Source: Parcubacteria group bacterium Gr01-1014_13
GTDB taxonomy: Bacteria; Patescibacteria; ABY1; Magasanikbacterales; GWA2-37-8
Direction: 5' to 3'
Assembly: GCA_007376295.1 (NCBI GenBank)
Contig: VMGB01000003.1
Span: 62,001 to 126,000, forward strand
DNA: 64,000 nt
Shown here: one piece after another, positions 17,653-25,533 of the stretch
How the letters are laid out: each line of letters begins with the position of its first letter
Numbering within the stretch: the stretch's first letter is position 1
Program-made: the position numbers and the translations under genes
Notes under the pieces: generated by a model
Told to the model about the DNA's origin: nothing
Databases searched by the model: none
The model's input: only the letters and a program-made list of their open reading frames with translations

Positions 17653-19095
17653 CTACTTATATTTTTCTTCCCAATACTGTTTATAATATTCATATGCTGG
17701 ATCCGAATCTTTATACACGACTCTTACACTATTTATATCTATACTTTGTCTTATTATCCCTTTCTTAAAATCTTCTATGCTAAACATATATTTTGGATCA
17801 ACTTTATGCCCATGACTGGTAAAATAATAAGCGCTACCTACATATATTTTTGTATCATACCCCAAGTCTACACCATTCCTTCCAAAAAAATGAAACTCGT
17901 TTGATCCATAAGGATATTCAAGCTCTAATCTTAAGACAAACCCTTTAAACCCACCCAGATTTTCACAACTCCCGGTCGCAGACGCTGAATCCTCTAATTC
18001 CTGAAGAGTTGATTCTATATAATAACTTTTTCCTTCAATTTCAACCCCTTTGAGAAGTGATGAGTCCCCGCCCACATCGCTTGTGATACTAGTATTATGA
18101 TCTTTTTGTTCATTGCAAACATAATCCAACCATACATGATCATTTTTAACTGGCCGGGATGAAAACTCACCAGCTATTTTAGCACCAATATCACCTGGGG
18201 ATAATTTAATATAATTTATTAGCCCACCTATTCTTACATTTCCACAGATGTAATTTTCTCTTTTACCTACTTTATCAAAACATGTTTGATTTACCCCAGG
18301 ACAAATATCCCCCATACAAGGAGTCTTGCCTCCGGCCTCCACAAAAAACCTCTCTCCGCAATGAAATATATCTTTATCTGTAAGCTTCCATTTAAAACCA
18401 TCCGCTTTTCCGCCAGCTGTTTCTGGAGTAACTGGTTTCGCTTGTTCTGTTGCGCCAGCAGCGTGCATAAATTTAATTTTTCCCTCTTCACCAGGCTTCT
18501 CCAGCTGACTACAAAATTCCGGGGTCAATGATATAGGCTTTACCATCCAAACCTGGGGCAATCGTAAATTTACCAAAGCCGGATTGATGCTGTTAAGAAC
18601 AAAGTAAGACATGTAACCTATAAAAAGACCGATTAACGCCCCAGCAATTCTTTTTTTAGCACTGCCGATAGCTTCGCTATTGCCACCAGAAGTAATCCAT
18701 TGCACCCCGGCGATTAATATCATTACTGCCGCCACAATGCTGGCAATGGTGAGCATGTACTTGTACATCAGAACTATAAAATCACCAATATTGGTAAATT
18801 CAGATTTACCGCCAAAAGAAATTTCGGTTTTGGTTGTGCCTGCAGGCAGACACCGACCCCATTTCAGAGGACCTTCTCCTCCCTGACAAGGAGCCACTGA
18901 AGCGTTGCTAACAAAACCTTCTTCGCCTGTACCACTACCACCATATTGTTTTCGAAATTTCTGACAATCTTCTAAATGCCAACAAAAAGGATTGGTTTCA
19001 GGAATATTACTTGTGTTGTCTGTGGCAGCAAAAACGGGAGAAGAAATTAAAACCGTAAAAAATAATATTATGATGATTGTTAATTTTTTTAACAT
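17653..19095 (-). CDS. Secreted/membrane protein with VirB2/TrbC-pilin-like core
   Basis: 480 residues. A signal peptide (residues 1-23, ending VFA-A) precedes a Cys-containing exported segment. Two hydrophobic helices follow at about 106-130 and 151-168, separated by QWITSGGNSEAIGSAKKRI. That two-helix hairpin with G-rich turn and basic residues is common in Patescibacteria proteins related to VirB2/TrbC pilins. The C-terminal 300 residues form a large Cys-rich exported domain that I do not recognise. No other type IV secretion gene is nearby. It lies next to a DsbA-like protein, which could form its disulphides. Confidence 0.65.
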   Translation of the reverse strand: MLKKLTIIIILFFTVLISSPVFAATDNTSNIPETNPFCWHLEDCQKFRKQYGGSGTGEEGFVSNASVAPCQGGEGPLKWGRCLPAGTTKTEISFGGKSEFTNIGDFIVLMYKYMLTIASIVAAVMILIAGVQWITSGGNSEAIGSAKKRIAGALIGLFIGYMSYFVLNSINPALVNLRLPQVWMVKPISLTPEFCSQLEKPGEEGKIKFMHAAGATEQAKPVTPETAGGKADGFKWKLTDKDIFHCGERFFVEAGGKTPCMGDICPGVNQTCFDKVGKRENYICGNVRIGGLINYIKLSPGDIGAKIAGEFSSRPVKNDHVWLDYVCNEQKDHNTSITSDVGGDSSLLKGVEIEGKSYYIESTLQELEDSASATGSCENLGGFKGFVLRLELEYPYGSNEFHFFGRNGVDLGYDTKIYVGSAYYFTSHGHKVDPKYMFSIEDFKKGIIRQSIDINSVRVVYKDSDPAYEYYKQYWEEKYK

Positions 19096-19104
19096 AATTA
19101 AAAT

Positions 19105-19827
19105 TTATAGCGTTTTAATATATTTCTCCCATGTCTCCCAAGGCACGACGCCTTCTAATTTTTTGCCATTTACAAAAAATGTTGGCGTACCTCCTACTCC
19201 AAACCGGAAACCATCAGCATAATCTCTGTTTACTTTTATACTCGTGGCACTGGAATCCAAACACTTTGTTAATTTGTCTAATTCCAAATCAGTATCACTG
19301 GCCAGGCTAGCAAGATCCTCTGCCGCCAAATAGAGCGGCAGGCTGTCTTGCTTGGCAAATAAATAATTATGAACAGCCCAGTACTTTCCCTGACTATGGG
19401 CGCAAGCGCCGATTTGTGATATTTTTGTGGTGCCAGCATGAATTGATTCGGCTGGAAATTGTCTATAAATTACTTTTATTTTATAGCCGTATTTATTAGC
19501 CAATTTTTCGACTGTTGGCCAAGCTTCCTTTGTATATGGGCAACGAAAATCACCAAAAACTACAATTGTGGTAGAGGCATTAGGATTTCCCAAAAAAGGA
19601 AAATCCCCATTTTCCAAAGCATTTCTATCTACTTTTTCGCTACTCTGATTTTTGACCTGCAAAGAAGTAAAGCCACTATATACTTGCTGTTGTAAAAAAT
19701 CCCCCTGACCATGTTTTATTTGCCACAAAAAATTAACTGTTATTACCCCAAAAGCCAAAAGGCCAAAAAGCACCAGTCCTCCCAGACCCAGCAGCGCTAC
19801 CCCCCAAGCAGTTTGATACCAACGCAT
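19105..19827 (-). CDS. Membrane-anchored DsbA/thioredoxin-like protein with CPYT active site
   Basis: 240 residues. One N-terminal transmembrane helix (about 8-35) precedes a thioredoxin_4/DsbA-type domain facing outside. Signatures are FPFLGNPNASTTIVVFGDFRCPYT and the cis-Pro loop GVGGTPTFFVNGKKLEG. The active site is CPYT (Cys96-Thr99) rather than CPxC, so the resolving cysteine is missing. It could act as an isomerase, as a mixed-disulphide carrier or with another thiol. It is transcribed from a promoter that shares its -35 element with secG, and it lies upstream of the Cys-rich protein at 17653. Confidence 0.82.
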   Translation of the reverse strand: MRWYQTAWGVALLGLGGLVLFGLLAFGVITVNFLWQIKHGQGDFLQQQVYSGFTSLQVKNQSSEKVDRNALENGDFPFLGNPNASTTIVVFGDFRCPYTKEAWPTVEKLANKYGYKIKVIYRQFPAESIHAGTTKISQIGACAHSQGKYWAVHNYLFAKQDSLPLYLAAEDLASLASDTDLELDKLTKCLDSSATSIKVNRDYADGFRFGVGGTPTFFVNGKKLEGVVPWETWEKYIKTL

Positions 19828-19857
19828 AAACTAGAAGATATAATTAGGATTGAAGAT

Positions 19858-19886
19858 ATTATACTACAAAGGCCCATCATTGACAA
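19858..19886 (-). promoter_or_regulatory. Promoter of the DsbA-like gene
   Basis: On the minus strand, TTGTCA (19881-19886), a 17-nt spacer, then TATAAT (19858-19863). The -35 overlaps the divergent secG -35 by five bases. Confidence 0.75.
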
Positions 19887-19908
19887 AGCTTATCTCGTAT
19901 GATATAAT
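19880..19908 (+). promoter_or_regulatory. Promoter of secG
   Basis: Perfect consensus: TTGACA (19880-19885), 17-nt spacer, TATAAT (19903-19908). The ATG of secG is about 30 nt downstream. Confidence 0.85.
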
Positions 19909-19940
19909 GAATTTACTCTAAAATGCTTCTTAAATAAATT

Positions 19941-20159
19941 ATGTCTGCGAATACTTATAATATTATTCAATTTGTTCTTGCAGCTTTGCTTGTAACAGCC
20001 ATTCTCTTACAACAAAAAGGCACTGGACTAAGCGGCGTTTTCGGCGGTTCTAGTAATATTTACAGCACAAAACGCGGCGTAGACCGAATCTTATATCTTT
20101 CCACTATTGTAATTTCAGTAATTTTCTTTGGTCTTTCTTTGGTTAGACTCGCCTTCTAA
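19941..20159 (+). CDS. secG: Preprotein translocase subunit SecG
   Basis: A 72-residue two-helix protein of the Sec translocon. The family pattern is visible: helix 1 (IIQFVLAALLVTAILLQ), the conserved cytoplasmic loop QQKGTGLSGVFGGSSNIYSTKRGVDRIL, and helix 2 (STIVISVIFFGLSLVRL). The strong promoter and absence of a Shine-Dalgarno sequence match other core genes here. Confidence 0.94.
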   Translation: MSANTYNIIQFVLAALLVTAILLQQKGTGLSGVFGGSSNIYSTKRGVDRILYLSTIVISVIFFGLSLVRLAF

Positions 20160-20184
20160 TGGCTAATATCTAACAAAATCTTCT

Positions 20185-22212
20185 ATGTCTTGGTCCAAAA
20201 TGTTTTTTTGGATTAAAAAAAAGCCAGGTTCTCGGAGCGCAACCATGCCCTCTACGAGTTTTGATCAAAAATTAATAAAAAAAACCCGGTCAAACTTAAT
20301 GCCTAGCTGGTCACAATTTAAATACTTGGGAAGTTTTTTGACAAAGATGGAAAAACTGGCGATAAATATTGCCTTTGCCGTACTTTTGTTTACAATTGTC
20401 GGCTGGGGTACGCTCTGGTTTTTTAAAAACATGGAACTTGTCGCGGCCAGTGGCGGAGAATATAGCGAAGCTTTAATAGGCCAGCCAAAATACGTGAATC
20501 CTCTTTTTACACCAGCGAGCGCCGTGGATGCTGATTTAGCATCACTCGTTTATTCTGGATTATTTCAATTTAACAACCAACAAAAATTATTGCCCGATCT
20601 GGCCAGTAATTATACTGTTTCCAGCGATGGCAAAATTTACGACATAAATTTACGCAAAGATGTGAAATGGTCTGATGGCGAACCGTTTAATGCCGATGAC
20701 GTAATTTATACTTTCCAAACTATTGCCGATCCGGAAGTTGGCAGCCCGCTACTGGCAGCATTCCAAAATGTGCAAGTAGAACGCACGGGAGATTATTCTG
20801 TTCGTTTTATCCTAAAAGATCCATTTGCTCCATTTTTGAGCAGTCTTACGGTTGGCATCTTGCCCCAACATACTTGGGCCAACATACCTCCGGCCGCTGT
20901 TAGACTGGCCAAAACAAATCTACAGCCTGTCGGCTCTGGTCCATGGAAATTTAGCAAACTTACCAAGGATTCTAGCGGCAATATTCAAAACTACACGCTA
21001 GAACGAAACGATCAGTATTACAGAAATACCCCTTACCTGAAAACTTTGACTTTCAAATTTTATAGCGACTATACGCAGGCGGCCAGTGCCCTAAAAAGCC
21101 AAGAAGTAATGGCTATAAGTTTCCTGCCCAATGATTTGGCCGATAAAATTGCCGGTAAAAATTTTGAGTTATACAGATTTCAATTACCGCAATACAGCGC
21201 GCTATTCTTTAACCAAGATGCCACACCGATTTTACGAGACAGTGATATGCGTTTGGCTTTGAGTTCGGCGATTAATAAAAATGAGATTTTAACCCAAGCG
21301 CTTGCCGGCGAAGGAGAGGTAGTAAATTCTCCAATTCTTAAAGACAACGTTGGCTACAATCCTTCCATCGCCTTTCCTGCATTTGACAGAGAAAAAGCAA
21401 ATCAAATCCTGGATAAAAACTGGAAAAAAATTGAGCCGGAAGAATTTTTTAAGTTTCAATACGACGCGGTTTTGAAAACCAGAAAAAACGAGATAGATGA
21501 ACTGAAAAAAAATGCCACTACAACGATGACTACCACTACAACCACCACTACCGAGGGACAAGTAGAGCAAACTACCTTGACTCCAGAACAAGCGGCCGAA
21601 AAAATCCAACAAATAGAAAAAGAGATTAGTGATTCGGTTCGCGAAGATATGAGTGCTGAACAAAGTTTTTATAGAAAAAATAAAGCCAATGAATTCTTGA
21701 CCGTCACTATTACCACTGCTGATACTCCAGAATACCAAAAAGTTGCGGCCTCTGTCGCCAAAATGTGGCGCGCAGTTGGTGTAAAAACAAAAATCCAGCT
21801 CGTCAACAGCAATCAGATAGCCCGGGATGTTTTGCGAGACAGAAGTTACCAAGCCCTGCTTTATGGAGAAATTGTCGGCAGCGATCCAGACCCATATCCT
21901 TTCTGGCACTCTTCACAAATTAATTATCCGGGATTAAATTTATCCATGTTCGTAAACAGAACGGCTGATAAACTGTTAGAAGACGCCCGCGCCACCACTA
22001 CCGAAAAAACACGCGCCGACTTATATGAAAAATTCCAACAGATTTTGGTAAAAGAACTTCCAGCCGTATTTCTGTACGCTCCTGTTTATGATTTTGTCGC
22101 CAGCCAAGAAATCAAAGGTATCACTTTCAAAAAAGTTTTTTCTCCAGCCGACAGATTTAATGATCTGGGCAACTGGTACATAAAAACAAAACGTCAGTGG
22201 CGCAGATCCTAA
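20185..22212 (+). CDS. Peptide-type ABC transporter substrate-binding protein, membrane-anchored
   Basis: 675 residues of the SBP_bac_5 family. A basic cytoplasmic head and one transmembrane helix (LAINIAFAVLLFTIVGWGTLWFF) replace the usual lipoprotein signal. The binding domain contains LVYSGLFQFNNQQKLLPDLASNYTVSSDGKIYDINLRKDVKWSDGEPFNADDVIYTFQ and YQALLYGEIVGSDPDPYPFWHSSQINYPGLNLSMF. A Thr-rich insert (residues about 440-460) and a charged coiled segment interrupt the second lobe. It probably captures oligopeptides outside the cell; no permease or ATPase gene is adjacent. Confidence 0.88.
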   Translation: MSWSKMFFWIKKKPGSRSATMPSTSFDQKLIKKTRSNLMPSWSQFKYLGSFLTKMEKLAINIAFAVLLFTIVGWGTLWFFKNMELVAASGGEYSEALIGQPKYVNPLFTPASAVDADLASLVYSGLFQFNNQQKLLPDLASNYTVSSDGKIYDINLRKDVKWSDGEPFNADDVIYTFQTIADPEVGSPLLAAFQNVQVERTGDYSVRFILKDPFAPFLSSLTVGILPQHTWANIPPAAVRLAKTNLQPVGSGPWKFSKLTKDSSGNIQNYTLERNDQYYRNTPYLKTLTFKFYSDYTQAASALKSQEVMAISFLPNDLADKIAGKNFELYRFQLPQYSALFFNQDATPILRDSDMRLALSSAINKNEILTQALAGEGEVVNSPILKDNVGYNPSIAFPAFDREKANQILDKNWKKIEPEEFFKFQYDAVLKTRKNEIDELKKNATTTMTTTTTTTTEGQVEQTTLTPEQAAEKIQQIEKEISDSVREDMSAEQSFYRKNKANEFLTVTITTADTPEYQKVAASVAKMWRAVGVKTKIQLVNSNQIARDVLRDRSYQALLYGEIVGSDPDPYPFWHSSQINYPGLNLSMFVNRTADKLLEDARATTTEKTRADLYEKFQQILVKELPAVFLYAPVYDFVASQEIKGITFKKVFSPADRFNDLGNWYIKTKRQWRRS

Positions 22213-22222
22213 ACCAAACAAA

Positions 22223-22304
22223 GGGCGAGTGGCGGAACTGGTATACGCGTACGTCTCAGAAGCGTATGGAGCAATCCTTGAGAGTTCAAGTCTCTCTTCG
22301 CCCA
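22223..22304 (+). tRNA. tRNA-Leu (anticodon CAG)
   Basis: A class II tRNA with long variable arm. Acceptor GGGCGAG pairs with TTCGCCC; anticodon stem TACGT/GCGTA holds loop CTCAGAA, giving anticodon CAG for CUG. CCA is not encoded. It lies 10 nt after the substrate-binding-protein stop. Confidence 0.93.
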
Positions 22305-22403
22305 CATAATTATAATCTTAAAACACGTATCTCATAACGTAATTTAAACTGTGAGAAACTTTTATGCCTTAGTCGTAAAAGTATTTAAAGTAGAAAAATA
22401 TAT

Positions 22404-24242
22404 ATGATCAAAGATCAGCCCGGCCAGCCCTTAAAACCAACACCTGCTTCTCCTGCAAGCGGCGGCTTTGGTTCTCACCAACAAAGACAAAGGAGAGTTT
22501 TTCAGACTAGCCGAAACCAACCGGCAACGAGCAGGTTACAAAAAACACCGATGCCTTCTTTTGCGCGCCTGCGAGGAGAAGAGAAAAAATTAAGAGTCGC
22601 TGTTATTGGCGGCTTAGAAGAAATTGGCCGCAATTGCACCATGTTTGAATATGGTGATGATATTATCCTCGTTGATTTGGGCTTGCAATTCCCTGAGGAA
22701 GACATGCCTGGAATTGATTACATCATTCCCAACATGAGCTACCTCAAAGGCAAGGAAAAAAATGTTCGTGGTGTTATTATCACCCACGCTCACTACGACC
22801 ATATCGGCGGTATCCCCCATCTTATTCCAATGTTAGGCTACCCTCCTATATACGGCCTGCCTCTGACTAATGCTGTTATTAAAAAACGCCAGGAAGATTA
22901 CAAAGGCTTACGTCCTTTAAATCTTCATAACGTTGGCCTAAATGACAAACTGGCTTTAGGATCTTTTGAGATAGAATTTTTCCATCTTAATCACAATATC
23001 CCTGACTCAATGGGAGTGGTTATCAAAACCGCTGAAGGAATTATTATCCATACTGGAGATTGGAAATTCGACTACCAACCAACCGGAGAACCACCAGCTG
23101 ATTTACAAAAAATTGCTAAAATCGGCAGCGAAGGTGTACTCGCTTTGTTTTCTGACAGCACTAATGCTTCTCAACCTGGACACCAAATTTCCGAATCAGA
23201 AATTGGCGTCAATTTGGAAGACTTAATTTCCAAAGCCACTGGCCGAATAATTATCGGCACTTTTGCTTCCTTACTTACCCGCATCAAACAAATTATTGAA
23301 GTTTCCGAAAAACTGGGCAAGGTTGTCGCGCTCGGTGGTTTTAGTATAAAAAGCAACGTAGAAATCGCTAAAGAATTGGGTTATATGAAATTCAATCCAA
23401 AAACTTTGGTGGATATGCGTCATCTGGATAATTATCCTCATAATAAGATAGTGGTAATTTGTACAGGCGCGCAAGGAGAAAAAAATGCTTCGCTGATGCG
23501 CATTGCCAACGGCGAACACAGAGAAATTAAACTGGTGACGGGAGATACGGTTGTTTTTTCTTCTTCTGTTATCCCGGGAAATGAACGCATGGTGCAACGC
23601 CTAAAGGACACCATCTTCCGCAAAGGAGCTGAAGTGGTTCATCACCAAATGATGGATGTGCACGCTGGCGGACATGCCAAAGCTGAAGATGTGAAGCTGA
23701 TGATTCGTCTGCTCAATCCAAAATATTTTGTACCTATCCACGGCAATCATTTTCTTTTGCGTTACAACGGTAAAATTGCGCAGTCAATGGGCTATGCCAA
23801 AGAAAATATTTTCATTGCCGACAATGGCCAAATCATGGAATTTACCAAAGGCACAGGCGTGCTCACCAAAGTTAAAATTCCGTCTGACCATGTGTTTGTC
23901 GATGGTTTGGGCGTAAGTGACGAAACCAATATCGTATTGCGCGACCGCCAAGTGTTGGCCGAAGATGGTATGGTGGTAATAATCGCCACTGTCGATAGTA
24001 AGACTGGTAAACTTATTCAAAACCCTGATATTATTTCCCGCGGCTTTGTTTTCCTTAAAGAACACAAAGAGTTAATCGAAGATTTGCGCCATCGCGTAAA
24101 GAAAATGGTCAGTGATTCTGATCCTCTATCTTGGGCTGATACGAATAATATAAAAAATAAACTGCGCGATAATGTTGGCCAATTCTTGTTTACTAAAACA
24201 GAAAAACGGCCGATGATTTTGCCGGTTATTATAGAAGTATAA
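22404..24242 (+). CDS. rnj: Ribonuclease J
   Basis: A 612-residue RNase J (metallo-beta-lactamase/beta-CASP), acting as 5'-3' exo- and endoribonuclease. A basic, disordered head of about 58 residues precedes the core. Metal ligands lie in ITHAHYDHIGGIPHL (HxHxDH), and HTGDWKFD and the C-terminal HGNHFLLRY follow. The beta-CASP part includes FASLLTRIKQI and CTGAQGEKNASLMRIANGEH. The length is normal after the extension. A strong terminator follows. Confidence 0.96.
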   Translation: MIKDQPGQPLKPTPASPASGGFGSHQQRQRRVFQTSRNQPATSRLQKTPMPSFARLRGEEKKLRVAVIGGLEEIGRNCTMFEYGDDIILVDLGLQFPEEDMPGIDYIIPNMSYLKGKEKNVRGVIITHAHYDHIGGIPHLIPMLGYPPIYGLPLTNAVIKKRQEDYKGLRPLNLHNVGLNDKLALGSFEIEFFHLNHNIPDSMGVVIKTAEGIIIHTGDWKFDYQPTGEPPADLQKIAKIGSEGVLALFSDSTNASQPGHQISESEIGVNLEDLISKATGRIIIGTFASLLTRIKQIIEVSEKLGKVVALGGFSIKSNVEIAKELGYMKFNPKTLVDMRHLDNYPHNKIVVICTGAQGEKNASLMRIANGEHREIKLVTGDTVVFSSSVIPGNERMVQRLKDTIFRKGAEVVHHQMMDVHAGGHAKAEDVKLMIRLLNPKYFVPIHGNHFLLRYNGKIAQSMGYAKENIFIADNGQIMEFTKGTGVLTKVKIPSDHVFVDGLGVSDETNIVLRDRQVLAEDGMVVIIATVDSKTGKLIQNPDIISRGFVFLKEHKELIEDLRHRVKKMVSDSDPLSWADTNNIKNKLRDNVGQFLFTKTEKRPMILPVIIEV

Positions 24243-24252
24243 AATTAAACAC

Positions 24253-24282
24253 CAAAAAATCCTCCCAGTGGAGGATTTTTTG
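24253..24282 (+). terminator. Terminator after rnj
   Basis: CAAAAAATCCTCC, loop CAGT, GGAGGATTTTTTG. Very similar to the rplS/uvrA terminator. Confidence 0.88.
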
Positions 24283-24285
24283 TTT

Positions 24286-24314
24286 TTGCGTATAAAATCT
24301 AAATGAGATATAAT
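24286..24314 (+). promoter_or_regulatory. Promoter of the D-2-hydroxyacid dehydrogenase
   Basis: TTGCGT (24286-24291), a 17-nt spacer, then TATAAT (24309-24314). Confidence 0.6.
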
Positions 24315-24339
24315 GACTTCGATTTAATTTAATAAAAAT

Positions 24340-25350
24340 ATGCCTTCCAAACTAAAAATTTCCTTCTACGGCATCTGGCCAGAAATGAAAGACTACGTCC
24401 GCGCCAAAATGCGCGGTTTCCACACCACCATTTCCAGCGACAAAATTAACGAGGAAAATTTGGCTACCGATACGGACATATTGGCTGTTTTTGTAGAAGC
24501 GCCGGTTACCAAAAAAATAATGGACAAGTTACCTAACTTAAAAATGATCGCTACCATGAGTACTGGTTTTGATCATATAGATTTGACTACGGCAAAAAAA
24601 CTCAAAATTCCAGTCTGTAATGTGCCTACTTACGGTGAAAATACCGTAGCCGAACACACCATGGCCCTAATATTGGGATTAACCCGCAAATTATTCCCTT
24701 CCGTAAAAAGAGTAAAAGAAGGCGTGTACGATTTTCATGGACTACGCGGGGTAGATTTAAAAAGTAAAACCTTGGGTATTGTTGGCACTGGCCATATTGG
24801 CACGCATGTCATCAAAATGGCCTGTGGTTTTGAATTAAACATAATCGCCTTTGATGCATACCCTAATAAAGATTTGGCCAAAAAGCTAGGATTCAAATAT
24901 GTTTCTCTAGCCAAACTTTTGGCCGAATCGGATATTATTAGCCTGCATACACCATTACTGCCTACGACTTACCATTTGATAAACAAGAAAAATATTAAGC
25001 AGATTAAAAAAGGAGCTTACCTTATAAATACCGCCCGTGGCGCCTTAGTGGATCCGGAAGCTATCGTCTGGGGATTACAAAACAATCATTTGGCCGGCGT
25101 GGGACTAGATGTTTTGGAGGATGAAAATTTAATTCAGAATCACGAACAGGTTATCTCTTCCGACAAAAACAAAATCAAAACTACGCTTTTTAATGAAATG
25201 ATTATCGACCACCCCAACTCTATTGTTACCCCGCACAATGCATTCAACAGTACCGAGGCTCTGCAAAGAATTGTGGATGTGACGGTGGATAATATACAAT
25301 CTTTTGCTAACGGCCAGACAAAAAACAACGTTGCCACGTCAAAAAAATAA
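24340..25350 (+). CDS. D-2-hydroxyacid dehydrogenase (D-lactate dehydrogenase-like)
   Basis: 336 residues. The NAD-binding domain is clear (TLGIVGTGHIGTHVIKMACGF). Other family signatures are MSTGFDHIDLTTAKKLKIPVCNVPTYGENTVAEHTMALIL, HTPLLPTTYHLINKKNIKQIKKGAYLINTARGALVD, GLDVLEDE and TPHNAFNSTEAL, the last with the catalytic His. It probably reduces pyruvate to D-lactate and re-oxidises NADH in a fermentative cell. Substrate choice within this family cannot be read with certainty. Confidence 0.88.
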   Translation: MPSKLKISFYGIWPEMKDYVRAKMRGFHTTISSDKINEENLATDTDILAVFVEAPVTKKIMDKLPNLKMIATMSTGFDHIDLTTAKKLKIPVCNVPTYGENTVAEHTMALILGLTRKLFPSVKRVKEGVYDFHGLRGVDLKSKTLGIVGTGHIGTHVIKMACGFELNIIAFDAYPNKDLAKKLGFKYVSLAKLLAESDIISLHTPLLPTTYHLINKKNIKQIKKGAYLINTARGALVDPEAIVWGLQNNHLAGVGLDVLEDENLIQNHEQVISSDKNKIKTTLFNEMIIDHPNSIVTPHNAFNSTEALQRIVDVTVDNIQSFANGQTKNNVATSKK

Positions 25351-25391
25351 CAGTTTTCTTCATTTATCCACAGAAATTTGCGTTTTTGGCA

Positions 25392-25420
25392 TTGATTTTT
25401 TGTCAATTTTATGGTATAAT
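25392..25420 (+). promoter_or_regulatory. Promoter of the repetitive secreted protein
   Basis: TTGATT (25392-25397), a 17-nt spacer, then TATAAT (25415-25420). The expected start site falls in the palindrome that follows directly. Confidence 0.75.
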
Positions 25421-25421
25421 T

Positions 25422-25440
25422 ATTGTAACAACGTTACAAT
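25422..25440. promoter_or_regulatory. Operator-like palindrome at the transcription start
   Basis: A perfect 8-bp inverted repeat, ATTGTAAC, 3 nt, GTTACAAT, begins two bases after the -10 element and covers the predicted +1. The position and symmetry fit a repressor binding site. The regulator is unknown. Confidence 0.55.
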
Positions 25441-25533
25441 CTTCGTAACTCTTGAGGTTAAAAGGTCGTTCTCCTTGCGAGTCACAAATATATTTCAATA
25501 ATATTAATTTTAAACAATAAACAACCAATTTCT

